64,000 nt of DNA from Caproicibacterium lactatifermentans (GCF_013315815.1 NZ_CP046051.1:1903501-1967500); one strand, 5' to 3'. Shown: positions 8,545 through 17,186, counted from the first letter of the stretch. Made by a program: numbers and translations. The notes: a model not told the origin generated them from the sequence alone.

Positions 8545-9273
8545 ATGCAGTATCCAAAAGCAGTTCTGTTCGATTATGGTATGACTCTCTGTACAGAGCC
8601 CTCCCCCCGTATAAAAGAAGGCTACACCGCCGTTCTGCAGCACGCGGTTTACAACCCACACCATGTTACTGTGCCGCAGCTGTTTGCATTCGCGCAGAAA
8701 GCCAAGGCGGACCTCAACTGGGAAGTGCCGGAAGACGCACAGCCGCTGGAAACTTGGTACTTATCCCTGCAGCGCTATTTGCTGGAATCTTTCGATATTC
8801 AGCTGGATATTAATGACCTGCAGGCGGAGCAGCTATACTGGGATGTCTGTTCCCCCGCTACTCCCTCCCCCTACATAGAACAGGCCTTTTCCGCCCTGCA
8901 GCAGCATGGCATTCCTTTCGGCGTCGTAAGCAACCTTTGTTTTACCGGCGCTACATTGGAACGCCGCCTGCACGCCTGCTTTCCGCAGGACCCGTTCCGC
9001 TTCATTTTAGCCAGCAGTGAATATGCCTTCCGCAAGCCACAGCGGCGTTTTTTTGAGCTTGCACTGCATAAAATAGGGACATCCGCCGACGAAACCTGGT
9101 TCTGCGGCGATAACCCCGTCTGCGATATGGATGGTGCCGCAGGCGCTGGAATGCGGGCGTTTTGGTATCGTGTTCACAATGACTTTGACACCTGTATTCA
9201 GCCGAAACACCCCTGCAACCGCCTGACGGATTGGCGCCGTTTTGCCGCACTGCTGAACGCATCCAATCCCTAA
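8545..9273 (+). CDS. HAD-family hydrolase
   Basis: A 242-residue haloacid dehalogenase-superfamily phosphatase. Motif I is DYGMT (residues 10-14, nucleophile Asp10; the usual second Asp is Met-Thr shifted, reading DxxMT), the motif II region is VVSNL, motif III is the Lys in FRKPQRRFF, and motif IV is WFCGDNPVCDMDGAAGAG. The cap insert after motif I places it in subfamily I. The missing second acidic residue in motif I (DYGMT rather than DxDGT) makes the exact chemistry uncertain. AGGAGGT precedes ATG by 7-8 bases. It lies 27 bases before the TM2 gene and may share its transcript. Confidence 0.8.
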   Translation: MQYPKAVLFDYGMTLCTEPSPRIKEGYTAVLQHAVYNPHHVTVPQLFAFAQKAKADLNWEVPEDAQPLETWYLSLQRYLLESFDIQLDINDLQAEQLYWDVCSPATPSPYIEQAFSALQQHGIPFGVVSNLCFTGATLERRLHACFPQDPFRFILASSEYAFRKPQRRFFELALHKIGTSADETWFCGDNPVCDMDGAAGAGMRAFWYRVHNDFDTCIQPKHPCNRLTDWRRFAALLNASNP

Positions 9274-9300
9274 CACCCACGACGAAAGGAGCCAAACGAC

Positions 9301-9996
9301 ATGGAAACCGATAAAGAAAATAATCCGGAATTTGTCGAACACGCGCAGTCGAATACGTCGGATCAACAGGCCGGGAACTGCACCTGTGGTCAGCCGAACC
9401 CACAGGGCACACCGGGCCAGCAGGCCGGGAACTGCACCTGTGGTCAGCCGAACCCACAGGGCACACCGGGCCAGCAGGCCGGGAACTGCACCTGCGGTCA
9501 GCCGAACCCACAGGGCACACCGGACCAGCAGGCCGGGAACTGCACCTGCGGTCAGCCGAACCCACAGGGCACACCGGACCAGCAGGCCGGGAACTGCACC
9601 TGCGGTCAGCCAAACCCACAGGACAGATATCACCCGCCCTACACTTACGGCGGACAATTCAATGGTACCATGGTCAACAAACCGCAGTTTCCCTTCGGAC
9701 AAGTTGGCCGGCCGTTTGGTTATTTTGACGGCTGTTTTATACCGGGTAGTGCCACACCTATCCGCAGCCGTACCGCAACTGCCGTTCTCTGCCTGCTTTT
9801 GGGTCCATTCGGCATTCATAAATTCTATACCGGCCAGTGGGGCTGGGGCCTTGTTTCGCTGTTCCTGCTGATAACCCTCGGCTGGACCGGCTGGATATGG
9901 GGCATTCTCTACGCTGTTTCGCTTGCTGAATCTATTTTGCTTTTTACCATGTCCAATGAGGAATTCCAGAATAAATATCATATGCGGGCACAGTAG
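9301..9996 (+). CDS. TM2-domain protein with 18-residue tandem repeats
   Basis: A 231-residue protein. Residues 22-107 or so hold five head-to-tail copies (the last partial) of QQAGNCTCGQPNPQGTPG, with two cysteines per copy. A linker follows. The C-terminus is a TM2 domain (about residues 160-215) with the usual GxFGIHKFYTGQW signature between two hydrophobic helices, which in this family anchors varied N-terminal domains in the membrane. ATG is preceded by AAAGGAG. The Cys-x-Cys repeats could bind metal or form disulphides; that is inference. It lies 27 bases after the HAD gene. Confidence 0.8.
   Translation: METDKENNPEFVEHAQSNTSDQQAGNCTCGQPNPQGTPGQQAGNCTCGQPNPQGTPGQQAGNCTCGQPNPQGTPDQQAGNCTCGQPNPQGTPDQQAGNCTCGQPNPQDRYHPPYTYGGQFNGTMVNKPQFPFGQVGRPFGYFDGCFIPGSATPIRSRTATAVLCLLLGPFGIHKFYTGQWGWGLVSLFLLITLGWTGWIWGILYAVSLAESILLFTMSNEEFQNKYHMRAQ
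9364..9621 (+). repeat. 54-bp in-frame tandem repeat array
   Basis: Four full and one partial 54-base copies lie head to tail inside the TM2 gene. Copies differ at only a few bases, for example TGT/TGC in the Cys codon and GGC/GAC at the last codon, indicating recent expansion. There is no spacer between copies, so it is not a CRISPR array. Confidence 0.95.
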
Positions 9997-10016
9997 TCCG
10001 TATGTTTTCAAAAAAG

Positions 10017-10043
10017 CCTGCCCTCTTTAGGACAGGTTTTTTT
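10017..10043 (+). terminator. Intrinsic terminator after TM2 gene
   Basis: A seven-base stem with one mismatch (10017-10023 with 10030-10036) is followed by seven T residues. It closes the HAD/TM2 unit. Confidence 0.8.
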
Positions 10044-10134
10044 GATGCCTCCGTTTCCATAAGTAAGCTGTCCTGCAGGAAAGCGGTTTATTCTTTCAGC
10101 GGAAAAAGCCGCGCGGAGGGCACCTGCGTGTACC

Positions 10135-10163
10135 TTGCGTTTCCTTCCGGATAATGGTATACT
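10135..10163 (+). promoter_or_regulatory. Sigma-A-type promoter of ychF
   Basis: TTGCGT (10135-10140) and TATACT (10158-10163) are separated by 17 bases and lie about 40 bases before the ychF start codon. Confidence 0.65.
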
Positions 10164-10203
10164 TTGAATATTATTAGAATACGAAAAAGAAGGACAAAAC
10201 TGT

Positions 10204-11298
10204 ATGAAATTAGGTATTGTGGGGCTGCCGAATGTTGGCAAAAGCACCCTTTTCAACGCAATCACCAATGCAGGTGCACAAAGCGCAAACTACCCTTTCT
10301 GCACCATTGAGCCAAACGTTGGCATTGTCGCAGTGCCGGACAAGCGTCTGGACAAGCTGGCGGAAATGTACCACCCGCAGAAATACACCCCTGCGACCGT
10401 AGAGTTCGTAGATATCGCCGGTCTGGTCAAGGGCGCCAGCAAAGGCGAGGGCTTAGGCAACAAATTTCTTGCAAATATTCGTGAAGTGGACGCCATTGTC
10501 CATGTGGTACGCTGTTTCGATAACGATGACATCGTCCATGTGGACGGCAGCATTGACCCCGTCCGCGACATCGACACCGTCAATGTGGAGCTGATTCTCT
10601 CGGATATCGAAGTGCTGGATCGCCGCATTGACAAGACGAAAAAGCAGCTGAAGGCCGACAAAAAGTTCCAGGAGGATCTGGACTTCTTTGAGCGTGTGAA
10701 AAAAGCCCTGAATGACGGTCTGCCTGCCCGCAGCATAGACTGCACCGAGGATGAAGCCGCCCTGCTGTCCACTGTAAACCTGCTGACCAGCAAGCCCGTC
10801 CTGTATGCCGCCAACATGAGTGAAGACGACTTTAAAAATGGCATTGAAAACAACCATTACTACAAAGCTGTAGAGGAAGTCGCCGCTAAAGAGCATGCCG
10901 GTGTACTGCCCATCTGCGCCGAAACAGAAGCGGAAATTGCCGGTATGGAACCGGACGAAAAGGCACTATTCCTCTCTGATATGGGACTGGAAGAATCCGG
11001 CCTGGACCGCTTTATCCGTGCGTCCTATTCTCTGCTGGGCCTCATCAGCTTCCTGACTGCCGGGGAGCCGGAAGTGCGCGCATGGACCATTCAGAAAGGC
11101 ACCAAAGCACCGCAAGCCGCCGGCAAGATACACTCTGACTTTGAGCGCGGCTTTATCCGCGCCGAAGTCGTTCCCTATACGCAGTTGATTGACTGCGGCA
11201 GTATGGCCGCCGCCCGCGAAAAGGGACTGGTCCGCAGTGAGGGCAAAGATTATGTCATGCAGGACGGCGACGTGGTGCTGTTCCGCTTCAATGTCTAA
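10204..11298 (+). CDS. ychF: Redox-regulated ribosome-associated ATPase YchF
   Basis: A 364-residue Obg-family P-loop protein. The P-loop is GLPNVGKST (7-15), followed by the switch segment FVDIAGLVKGASKGEGLGNKFL. YchF binds ATP rather than GTP because its G4 motif is non-canonical. The C-terminal TGS domain contains AWTIQKGTKAPQAAGKIHSDFERGFIRAEVV. Full length for the family. It has its own promoter and a short AAGAAGGA ribosome site. Role: translation and stress-linked ribosome binding in the cytoplasm. Confidence 0.97.
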   Translation: MKLGIVGLPNVGKSTLFNAITNAGAQSANYPFCTIEPNVGIVAVPDKRLDKLAEMYHPQKYTPATVEFVDIAGLVKGASKGEGLGNKFLANIREVDAIVHVVRCFDNDDIVHVDGSIDPVRDIDTVNVELILSDIEVLDRRIDKTKKQLKADKKFQEDLDFFERVKKALNDGLPARSIDCTEDEAALLSTVNLLTSKPVLYAANMSEDDFKNGIENNHYYKAVEEVAAKEHAGVLPICAETEAEIAGMEPDEKALFLSDMGLEESGLDRFIRASYSLLGLISFLTAGEPEVRAWTIQKGTKAPQAAGKIHSDFERGFIRAEVVPYTQLIDCGSMAAAREKGLVRSEGKDYVMQDGDVVLFRFNV

Positions 11299-11320
11299 CC
11301 GGCTTTCATATTCTGCCGTA

Positions 11321-11350
11321 AAATGGGGATGATTTTGATATTCCCCTTTT
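11321..11350 (+). terminator. Weak terminator after ychF
   Basis: A short GGGGA/TCCCC stem (11325-11329 with 11342-11346) is preceded by AAAA and followed by four T residues. The stem is short, so read-through toward rubrerythrin is possible. Confidence 0.4.
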
Positions 11351-11409
11351 CCCATACACAAAACCGTACGTCTATCTACTTTCATTCATTATTAAAGGAG
11401 GAAATCGTC

Positions 11410-11952
11410 ATGGAATTCAAGGGAAGCAAAACCGAAGCAAATCTCGCCGCCGCATTCGCCGGCGAAAGTCAGGCCCGCAACAAGTATACCTACTATGCCA
11501 GCAAGGCTAAAAAAGATGGATACGAACAAATTGCCGCTATTTTCGAGGAAACGGCAAACAATGAAAAGGAACACGCAAAGCTCTGGTTTAAGCTGCTCCA
11601 TGATGACAACGTCCCCGACACTGTCGCCAACCTTGCGGACGCCGCAGATGGTGAACATTATGAATGGACCGAAATGTATAAGGAATTTGCCGACACCGCC
11701 GACGCGGAAGGCTTTAAGGCGATTGCCGCCACCATGCGCCGTATTGCCAGTGTTGAAAAATCCCACGAAGAGCGCTACCGCAAACTGCTTGCCAACCTGA
11801 AAGAGGATATTGTCTTTCAGGATGACGACGAGAATACCGTGTGGGTATGCCGCAACTGCGGTTACATCTATGTCGGCAAGCAGGCACCGAAGGTTTGCCC
11901 TGCGTGCAAACATCCGCAGGCTTACTTCGAGCGCCGCGCAGAAAATTACTAA
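11410..11952 (+). CDS. Rubrerythrin
   Basis: A 180-residue rubrerythrin, a cytoplasmic non-haem iron peroxidase that protects anaerobes from hydrogen peroxide. The N-terminal four-helix domain has the di-iron ligand pattern ([11 protein letters not shown], then [14 protein letters not shown], then a later E-x6-H-x2-R pair in [10 protein letters not shown]). The C-terminal rubredoxin-like domain has CRNCG and CPACK, the Fe(SCys)4 ligands, at about residues 141-162. The start is ATG 11410 with AAAGGAGG at 11395-11402, rather than the longer upstream frame. Monocistronic, with a strong terminator. Confidence 0.95.
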   Translation: MEFKGSKTEANLAAAFAGESQARNKYTYYASKAKKDGYEQIAAIFEETANNEKEHAKLWFKLLHDDNVPDTVANLADAADGEHYEWTEMYKEFADTADAEGFKAIAATMRRIASVEKSHEERYRKLLANLKEDIVFQDDDENTVWVCRNCGYIYVGKQAPKVCPACKHPQAYFERRAENY

Positions 11953-11977
11953 AAACAAAGTTCATACAAAAAAGAGA

Positions 11978-12005
11978 GGCGGGAAAATTCCCGCCGTTCT
12001 TTTTG
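11978..12005. terminator. Terminator after rubrerythrin
   Basis: A GGCGGGAA/TTCCCGCC palindrome (11978-11985 with 11988-11995) is preceded by an A-rich stretch and followed by TTCTTTTT. It lies between the converging rubrerythrin and vanZ-like genes and can act in the plus direction. Confidence 0.8.
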
Positions 12006-12025
12006 TGTCCGTATATATATACGAG

Positions 12026-12526
12026 CTATTCCATATTCAGATACAACACTGCCGCCAGAATAAGCGCCATAAAAACCAGCATAAAAATATTCATCACACG
12101 GTCTGTTTTTCCTTTCCACCATTTTTTGAAGAGGATATATAGCCCTATCCCCAGCATACCGCCCACTGTGTTGTCCAGCAGATCCGTTACATCGGTTGTC
12201 CCCAGAGCAAAAACATACTGCAGCACTTCATATACCAGACTGAGCGAAAAACACAGCGCCGTCTTTTTTGCAAATGACCATGACGGCTTCAGCATTTTTA
12301 AAAAGATTCCCAGTGGAATAAAGATAAAAACATTCCCCAAAATTTCAGCAAGATTTAACCTGCCGTCAGGCAAAAAAGACGCTCCAAACGGAATAAGATT
12401 GATGTGCTGGTAACGGTAAAACATTGAAAGAGAAAACGACAGCTTAAATAGAACCAGCCACGTCAGCATTGCCAAATAAATGACCAATAGAACTTTTGTC
12501 AGTGTCCTTTGTTTTCGGTTTTCCAT
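12026..12526 (-). CDS. VanZ-like family membrane protein
   Basis: A 166-residue polytopic protein with four or five hydrophobic helices and the VanZ-like hallmarks: NLIPFGASF near residue 45, NVFIFIPLGIFL near 64, and a VYEVLQYVFALGTTDVTDLLDNTVGG segment near 97. The family is named after the teicoplanin-resistance protein VanZ, but most members are of unknown function and this one has no resistance context. The chosen ATG (12526) lies inside the end of tadA, a 28-base overlap, so the two are coupled; a ribosome site (AGGG) is weak. Confidence 0.8.
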   Translation of the reverse strand: MENRKQRTLTKVLLVIYLAMLTWLVLFKLSFSLSMFYRYQHINLIPFGASFLPDGRLNLAEILGNVFIFIPLGIFLKMLKPSWSFAKKTALCFSLSLVYEVLQYVFALGTTDVTDLLDNTVGGMLGIGLYILFKKWWKGKTDRVMNIFMLVFMALILAAVLYLNME

Positions 12527-12999
12527 TGTTTCCCTGCTTTCTTTTCTTTTCGGGCAGCACGCATACAGCGAAAAAAGCCGCGCAGCACCTCTGCGCATTC
12601 TTCCCCCAAAAGGCCCTGTTCCACCTTTGGGTGATGATTGTACGGACAGGAAAACAAATCGATAACAGAGCCGCAGGAACCGGTCTTCGGGTCCTTTGCG
12701 CCATATACCAGCCGTGGAATACGGGCGTTAATGATGGCACCGGCACACATGGGACACGGCTCCAGCGTAACATAAAGCGTACACTGCCACAGCCGCCAGC
12801 CACCCAGCACCCGGCAGCCCTTGTCAATCGCCGCCAGTTCCGCATGGTACAGCGCATTTTTCCCCGTTTCCCGCCGGTTTTTTCCCTCGGCGATAATTTC
12901 GCCATCCTTCGTCAGCACAGCACCAACCGGCACTTCTCCCTCATCGGCGGCCTCCTGTGCCAGCTGCAGAGCACGGCGCATACATTCTTCATCTGTCAT
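12499..12999 (-). CDS. tadA: tRNA-specific adenosine deaminase TadA
   Basis: A 166-residue zinc deaminase that converts A34 to inosine in tRNA-Arg(ACG). The zinc and catalytic motif HAE is at residues 52-54 and PCPMC at 81-85, the canonical cytidine-deaminase fold signature, with a NARIPRLVYGAKDPKTG segment typical of TadA. The start is the ATG at 12999, which overlaps the stop of the upstream CPBP gene (ATGA); the longer open frame upstream is spurious. It is the middle gene of a CPBP-tadA-vanZ minus-strand unit. Confidence 0.95.
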   Translation of the reverse strand: MTDEECMRRALQLAQEAADEGEVPVGAVLTKDGEIIAEGKNRRETGKNALYHAELAAIDKGCRVLGGWRLWQCTLYVTLEPCPMCAGAIINARIPRLVYGAKDPKTGSCGSVIDLFSCPYNHHPKVEQGLLGEECAEVLRGFFRCMRAARKEKKAGKQWKTENKGH

Positions 13000-13997
13000 C
13001 TGGACTGCATCAGCACATAAATGCTGCTCCCTACACCGTACAGCAGCATCAATAGGCCTCCGGCTGTGGTAACCATTCCGCGCATTCGCTGCCACTGGGA
13101 AGTCAGCATCCGGTCCGCCGGAATCCGCAGCTTTTTCATGGAACCTTTTCCTTCCACCGCCAGGCGGACCACAACTGCAGCCACTGCCGCCACAAAACAT
13201 ATCACAAAATAAGCAATAGTAAACTGCTGCTGGACCGTCTGCCCCATATTTTCCTGCAATAAGGCACCGACCGAAGCCATGCCATTATTGAACATATGCA
13301 GCACAATGCACGGTAAAATGCTTTCTGTACGCACCCGCAGATAACCGAACAAAATGCCAATCAGCACAGCAAACACAAACTGCGCCACATTCCCGTGGTA
13401 CAGCCCAAACAACAGGGCAGATACCACAATGGCAAACCAGTTACCCCAGCGGCGCAGGCATCCCAGCACCGCACCGCGGAACAGAACCTCTTCTACCAGC
13501 GGCGGAATGAGTGTCCCATACAGGAAGTACAGCACCTGTGTAAAAGCAGTGTGGTCCAGCGGCATATTGGGGATTTCACCGGAAAAGCCAAAGACCTGTT
13601 CCAGCGCTTCCACCAAAGAAACAGGAAGATTGCAGGCCAGCATCAACCCCATGCCAAAAACATACAAAAACAGCATATCTCTGCCGCTCAGACCGGCCTG
13701 AGCGGGTCGACGGAAAGGCAGGAACTCCTCCGTTGGCCGCCCACAAAAGCATACGTACAATATCGGTACCAGCGCCAGCAGCAAATACCCAACGCAGTCA
13801 CCCAAATACTGCAGTGACATACTGGCTCCAGCGGGCAAAGAAAAAGCTAAAAGGACCTGCACCACTGCCGTAACGCTGATAGAGCCAAGCGTCAGCCAGC
13901 TGGCTGTATTCACCGCCCTGCCAGCACCGCGGCGCTCCTGCCACACAAGCATCCAGCGGGGATCATTTTGTACAGGCATTTGATAACGATAGTCCAT
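12996..13997 (-). CDS. CPBP-family intramembrane glutamic metalloprotease
   Basis: A 333-residue polytopic protein. The CPBP/Abi core is visible in the middle: EEVLFRG (motif 1, paired glutamates and Arg), then FGLYHGN (motif 2 His) and HMFNNG (motif 3 His/Asn). Homologues act as CAAX-type prenyl proteases or in bacteriocin self-immunity; here the substrate is unknown. Start ATG 13997 is preceded by AGAAAGGA; the longer frame to 14111 lacks a ribosome site. It overlaps tadA by 4 bases. Confidence 0.88.
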   Translation of the reverse strand: MDYRYQMPVQNDPRWMLVWQERRGAGRAVNTASWLTLGSISVTAVVQVLLAFSLPAGASMSLQYLGDCVGYLLLALVPILYVCFCGRPTEEFLPFRRPAQAGLSGRDMLFLYVFGMGLMLACNLPVSLVEALEQVFGFSGEIPNMPLDHTAFTQVLYFLYGTLIPPLVEEVLFRGAVLGCLRRWGNWFAIVVSALLFGLYHGNVAQFVFAVLIGILFGYLRVRTESILPCIVLHMFNNGMASVGALLQENMGQTVQQQFTIAYFVICFVAAVAAVVVRLAVEGKGSMKKLRIPADRMLTSQWQRMRGMVTTAGGLLMLLYGVGSSIYVLMQSR

Positions 13998-14159
13998 AAA
14001 TATTTGATTCCTTTCTGCTCCGCCGCAAAGGCGTAACTTTATTTTAGTATACCATATCCACCTGTGTTTGAAAATCCAGCTTTCAACTTTTGTTTGTTTA
14101 TGATAATCCAAGAAAGAAAAACGTTAATTTCTGCAAAACCTCCGGAAAGAAATGTTATC

Positions 14160-15536
14160 ATGTCCCAGAAACAATCCACTGCTGACCTTGGTAACGACAG
14201 CGTCGGCAAACTGATGCTGCGCCTGTCCCTGCCCGCCATCGCCGCGCAGGTCGTCAATATGCTTTACAATATGGTGGACCGCGTGTATATCGGTCACATT
14301 CCCAACATTGGCGCGGCCGCCCTAACGGGTGTCGGCGTCAGTTTCCCTATTCTGATTTTAATTGCCGCCTTCAGTGCGCTCATTGGCCTTGGCGGCGCAC
14401 CCCGTGCCTCCATTGAAATGGGAAGAGGTAACCGCGAAAACGCGGAAAAGATTCTTGGCAACTGTTTTATTATGCTCCTTATGTGCGCTGCCGTGCTGAC
14501 GGTTGTATTCTTTTTCTTCAGCCGCCCTCTGCTGCTACTGTTTGGCGCCAGCGACATCACCCTGCCTTATGGCCTAAGCTATCTGCACATTTACGTTCTG
14601 GGCACAGTATTTGTCCTCATTTCAGTAGGCCTGAATGCTTTCATCTCCGCGCAGGGCGCAGCAGCCGTTGCCATGAAAACCACTCTGATTGGCGCAGTAC
14701 TGAATATTATCCTGGACCCGCTGTTTATCTTTACCTTCGGTATGGGTGTACAGGGTGCTGCGGTGGCAACCGTCATTTCTCAGGCAGTCAGCGCGGTATG
14801 GGTGCTGCGCTTTCTGTTCGGCGAAAAAACGGCCCTGCGCCTGCGGCGTGAAAACTTTAAACTTCAGCGCAAGGTTCTCATGCCGGTTCTAGCGCTGGGC
14901 TTGTCGCCATTTATTATGCAGTCTACTGAAAGCCTTCTGAACATCTGCTTCAATTCATCGCTGCAGCATTTTGGGGGCGACACGGCCGTTGGTGCCATGT
15001 CCATTCTCTCCACACTGATGCAGATGGTATGCCTGCCGCTGCAGGGGCTGACCATAGGTGCACAGCCAATCATCAGCTACAACTACGGCGCACAGAAATA
15101 CGACCGCGTACGCAAGGCGCTCCGCATGCTGCTTGTTTCTTCTATCATTTTTACGACGGCGTGCTGGGCATGCATGCAGCTTTTCCCATCGGTTTTTGTT
15201 GGAATATTTACAAATGACCAGATACTGACCAAAACAACCATATGGGCTTCCCATATCTACCTTGCCGCCCTTTTTATGGTGGGCATTCAGATGTCCTGCC
15301 AGCAAAGTTTTCTGGCACTGGGGCAGGCAAAACAGAGCCTGCTGCTGGCACTGCTGCGGAAAATCATTCTCTTAATTCCATTTATCTATATTCTGCCGCA
15401 TTTCTTTACTGACAAAGTTTTTGCTGTCTTTCTGGCGGAGCCAGTGTCCGACACACTCGCCGCATGCATTACATTCTTCACTTTCTTCACCTGGTTCCGG
15501 CACACATTTGAAAAAGCGCCGGCCTGTAAAAAATAA
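14160..15536 (+). CDS. MATE-family multidrug/cation antiporter
   Basis: A 458-residue inner-membrane exporter with about 12 transmembrane helices in two homologous halves. N-terminal signatures are LSLPAIAAQVVNMLYNMVD and RVYIGHIP; QGLTIGAQPIISYNYGA in the second half is a typical MatE segment. It couples Na+ or H+ influx to drug or metabolite efflux; the substrate is unknown. Start ATG 14160 is chosen because the alignable protein begins there; the preceding GGAAAG is a modest ribosome site. It is followed by a strong terminator. Confidence 0.92.
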   Translation: MSQKQSTADLGNDSVGKLMLRLSLPAIAAQVVNMLYNMVDRVYIGHIPNIGAAALTGVGVSFPILILIAAFSALIGLGGAPRASIEMGRGNRENAEKILGNCFIMLLMCAAVLTVVFFFFSRPLLLLFGASDITLPYGLSYLHIYVLGTVFVLISVGLNAFISAQGAAAVAMKTTLIGAVLNIILDPLFIFTFGMGVQGAAVATVISQAVSAVWVLRFLFGEKTALRLRRENFKLQRKVLMPVLALGLSPFIMQSTESLLNICFNSSLQHFGGDTAVGAMSILSTLMQMVCLPLQGLTIGAQPIISYNYGAQKYDRVRKALRMLLVSSIIFTTACWACMQLFPSVFVGIFTNDQILTKTTIWASHIYLAALFMVGIQMSCQQSFLALGQAKQSLLLALLRKIILLIPFIYILPHFFTDKVFAVFLAEPVSDTLAACITFFTFFTWFRHTFEKAPACKK

Positions 15537-15550
15537 GTTCTTTATTTGAC

Positions 15551-15584
15551 GCATCGCCTGTAAACGGGCGGTGCCGCTTTTTTT
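15551..15584 (+). terminator. Intrinsic terminator after MATE gene
   Basis: A 10-bp stem with two G-T wobbles (15551-15560 with 15565-15574) and a TAAA loop is followed by CGC and eight T residues. Confidence 0.85.
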
Positions 15585-15649
15585 TGCAGAGAATGGATTT
15601 CTTTGCTACACTGTTAAGCAGCAAAAAGTACTGTTCTGCAGGATACGCT

Positions 15650-16131
15650 TCAGCTGGCCATTCCATCGAACCTTGTTCTTTCCTTGTGTCTGATTGGCGG
15701 CGCATCATTTAAAACTTTAGCAGTTCTTAGGAAGTTTCGTTGGTGAAACCCATGGCGGTCGGCGCCAACGTCAGTATTAGCGCCAAAATCAATACAGCCG
15801 CCACCACCGGCACCGTCAACTCCATGCACGGCAGCCGCACTCCGCTCGGCGGCTTCGGCTGCATCGTCCGTTTGAATGGAAATATGGCATCTGCATTTTT
15901 CGTCCAGCTCCTGCTGAGTCAATTCCTCCAGCACATGGCCTTTGTGCAGTAAATATAGCGGGCAGCCGTCTGATACAGTTCACTTAGGATATGGCTTGAC
16001 ACGAGAATGGTGATACCTTGCCCACGGTTTAGCCATTTCATAAATTCCCGATCCGGGCAGACGGATTTTAATTTTCGCCTCAGATTGCTGATATGGGTAT
16101 TGACTGCTATTCGCTGATTTTTCGCTTTCAT
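15650..16131 (-). pseudogene. Remnant of response regulator and bacitracin-type ABC transporter
   Basis: On the minus strand the first segment (about 16131-16042) reads RIAVNTHISNLRRKLKSV, the recognition-helix end of an OmpR-type response regulator. It runs directly, in frame, into GITILVSSHILSELYQTA, the H-loop region of a BcrA-type ABC ATPase (from about 16040). The frame then breaks near 15960: the continuation LHKGHVLEELTQQELDEKC is in another frame. A hydrophobic segment (LTVPVVAAVLILALILTLAP) in a third frame follows to about 15740. The order and breaks show a collapsed regulator/ABC transporter locus. It accounts for most of the 680-base gap before the dehydrogenase gene. Confidence 0.75.
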
Positions 16132-16151
16132 GAATTTTTTGTGTCTACAGC

Positions 16152-16180
16152 TTGCACTTTACAAAAAGACAAGCTATGAT
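16152..16180 (+). promoter_or_regulatory. Sigma-A-type promoter of the lactate/hydroxyacid dehydrogenase
   Basis: TTGCAC (16152-16157) and TATGAT (16175-16180) are 17 bases apart, 40 bases before the TTG start codon. Confidence 0.75.
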
Positions 16181-16219
16181 AAGGCATATTAGAGTTTGTT
16201 TTTATGGGAGGGTATTACA

Positions 16220-17170
16220 TTGAAAACAAGAAAAATCGGCGTCATCGGCCTTGGTCATGTGGGCGCACACGTAATGTACAGCCTAGCCGTGCAGGGAATT
16301 GCGGACGATCTGGTGCTGGTGGATGCAGACCAGAAGAAAGCCACCAGCGAATGCCAGGATTTGACGGACAGCATTGCCTATCTGCCCCACCGTGTACGTG
16401 CTTCCGTTGGAGATTTCAGTGACCTTGGCGACTGCGACCTCATTATTAACTGTATCGGTAAAATTGAACTGCTGCACGGCAGCATGAACCGTGTACTGGA
16501 AATGGGCTTCACCATTCCCGCTGTCAACGGTTATGTGGACAAAATGAAAGCATCCGGCTTTAACGGCATTCTTATCAACATTACGAACCCCTGCGACATT
16601 GTCACACGTCAGCTTGCGCTTGGTCTTGGTCTGCCCCGCGGCCATGTTTTTGGCACCGGCACCGGGCTGGACACTTCCCGCCTGCTGTCCGTTCTTGCAC
16701 AGCAGACAGGCATCGACCAAAAATCCATTACCGCCTATATGATGGGCGAGCATGGTGTCAAACAGTTTTCGCCGTGGTCCTGTGTATCGTTCCGCGGCCG
16801 TTCGCTGGACGACTGGGCAAAAGAAGACGAACGTTTCCGCTTTGACCGTGACGCCATGCAGCAGGCCGCCATTCATTCCGGCTGGGTTACATTCTCCGGA
16901 AAATGGTGCACTGAATATGCCATCGCCACCACTGCCGCGCGCATGGCAAGCATTGTCCTGCACGACGAGAAAGCGATTATGCCGGCCAGCTGTGAGCTGT
17001 GCGGTGAGTACGGCGAAAGCGGCCTGTTTGCCGGTGTACCGGCCGTCATCGGCAAGGACGGCATTGAGCAGATTTTAGAGTTGCCGCTGACCGATGCTGA
17101 AAAAGCGACTTTCCACGAATGCTGCAACGGTATCCGTAAAAATATGGAACAGCTAAAAGACCTTTGCTGA
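16220..17170 (+). CDS. NAD-dependent L-lactate / L-2-hydroxyisocaproate dehydrogenase
   Basis: A 316-residue member of the LDH/MDH superfamily reducing 2-oxo acids with NADH. The dinucleotide fold is IGVIGLGHVGAHV at the N-terminus. Catalytic landmarks are NPCDIVTRQ, the GTGTGLDTSR substrate Arg, and the catalytic His in MGEHG. The mobile loop reads CIGKIELLHGSMNR instead of the LDH form with PGETR, and is closer to the L-2-hydroxyisocaproate dehydrogenases (GNIKL type). So a branched or longer 2-oxo acid substrate is possible. I choose TTG 16220, 7 bases after GGGAGGG, over the ATG at 16196. It has its own promoter and terminator. Confidence 0.88.
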   Translation: MKTRKIGVIGLGHVGAHVMYSLAVQGIADDLVLVDADQKKATSECQDLTDSIAYLPHRVRASVGDFSDLGDCDLIINCIGKIELLHGSMNRVLEMGFTIPAVNGYVDKMKASGFNGILINITNPCDIVTRQLALGLGLPRGHVFGTGTGLDTSRLLSVLAQQTGIDQKSITAYMMGEHGVKQFSPWSCVSFRGRSLDDWAKEDERFRFDRDAMQQAAIHSGWVTFSGKWCTEYAIATTAARMASIVLHDEKAIMPASCELCGEYGESGLFAGVPAVIGKDGIEQILELPLTDAEKATFHECCNGIRKNMEQLKDLC

Positions 17171-17186
17171 TAAAAAGCAACAAAAA

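Noticed and set aside
9364..9621. CRISPR-like direct repeats
   Set aside because: Copies abut each other without spacers and encode an in-frame protein repeat.
9002..10011. Minus-strand open frames with tandem repeats opposite the TM2 gene
   Set aside because: They result from reading the 54-bp repeat backwards. The plus-strand frame has the SD and the TM2 domain.
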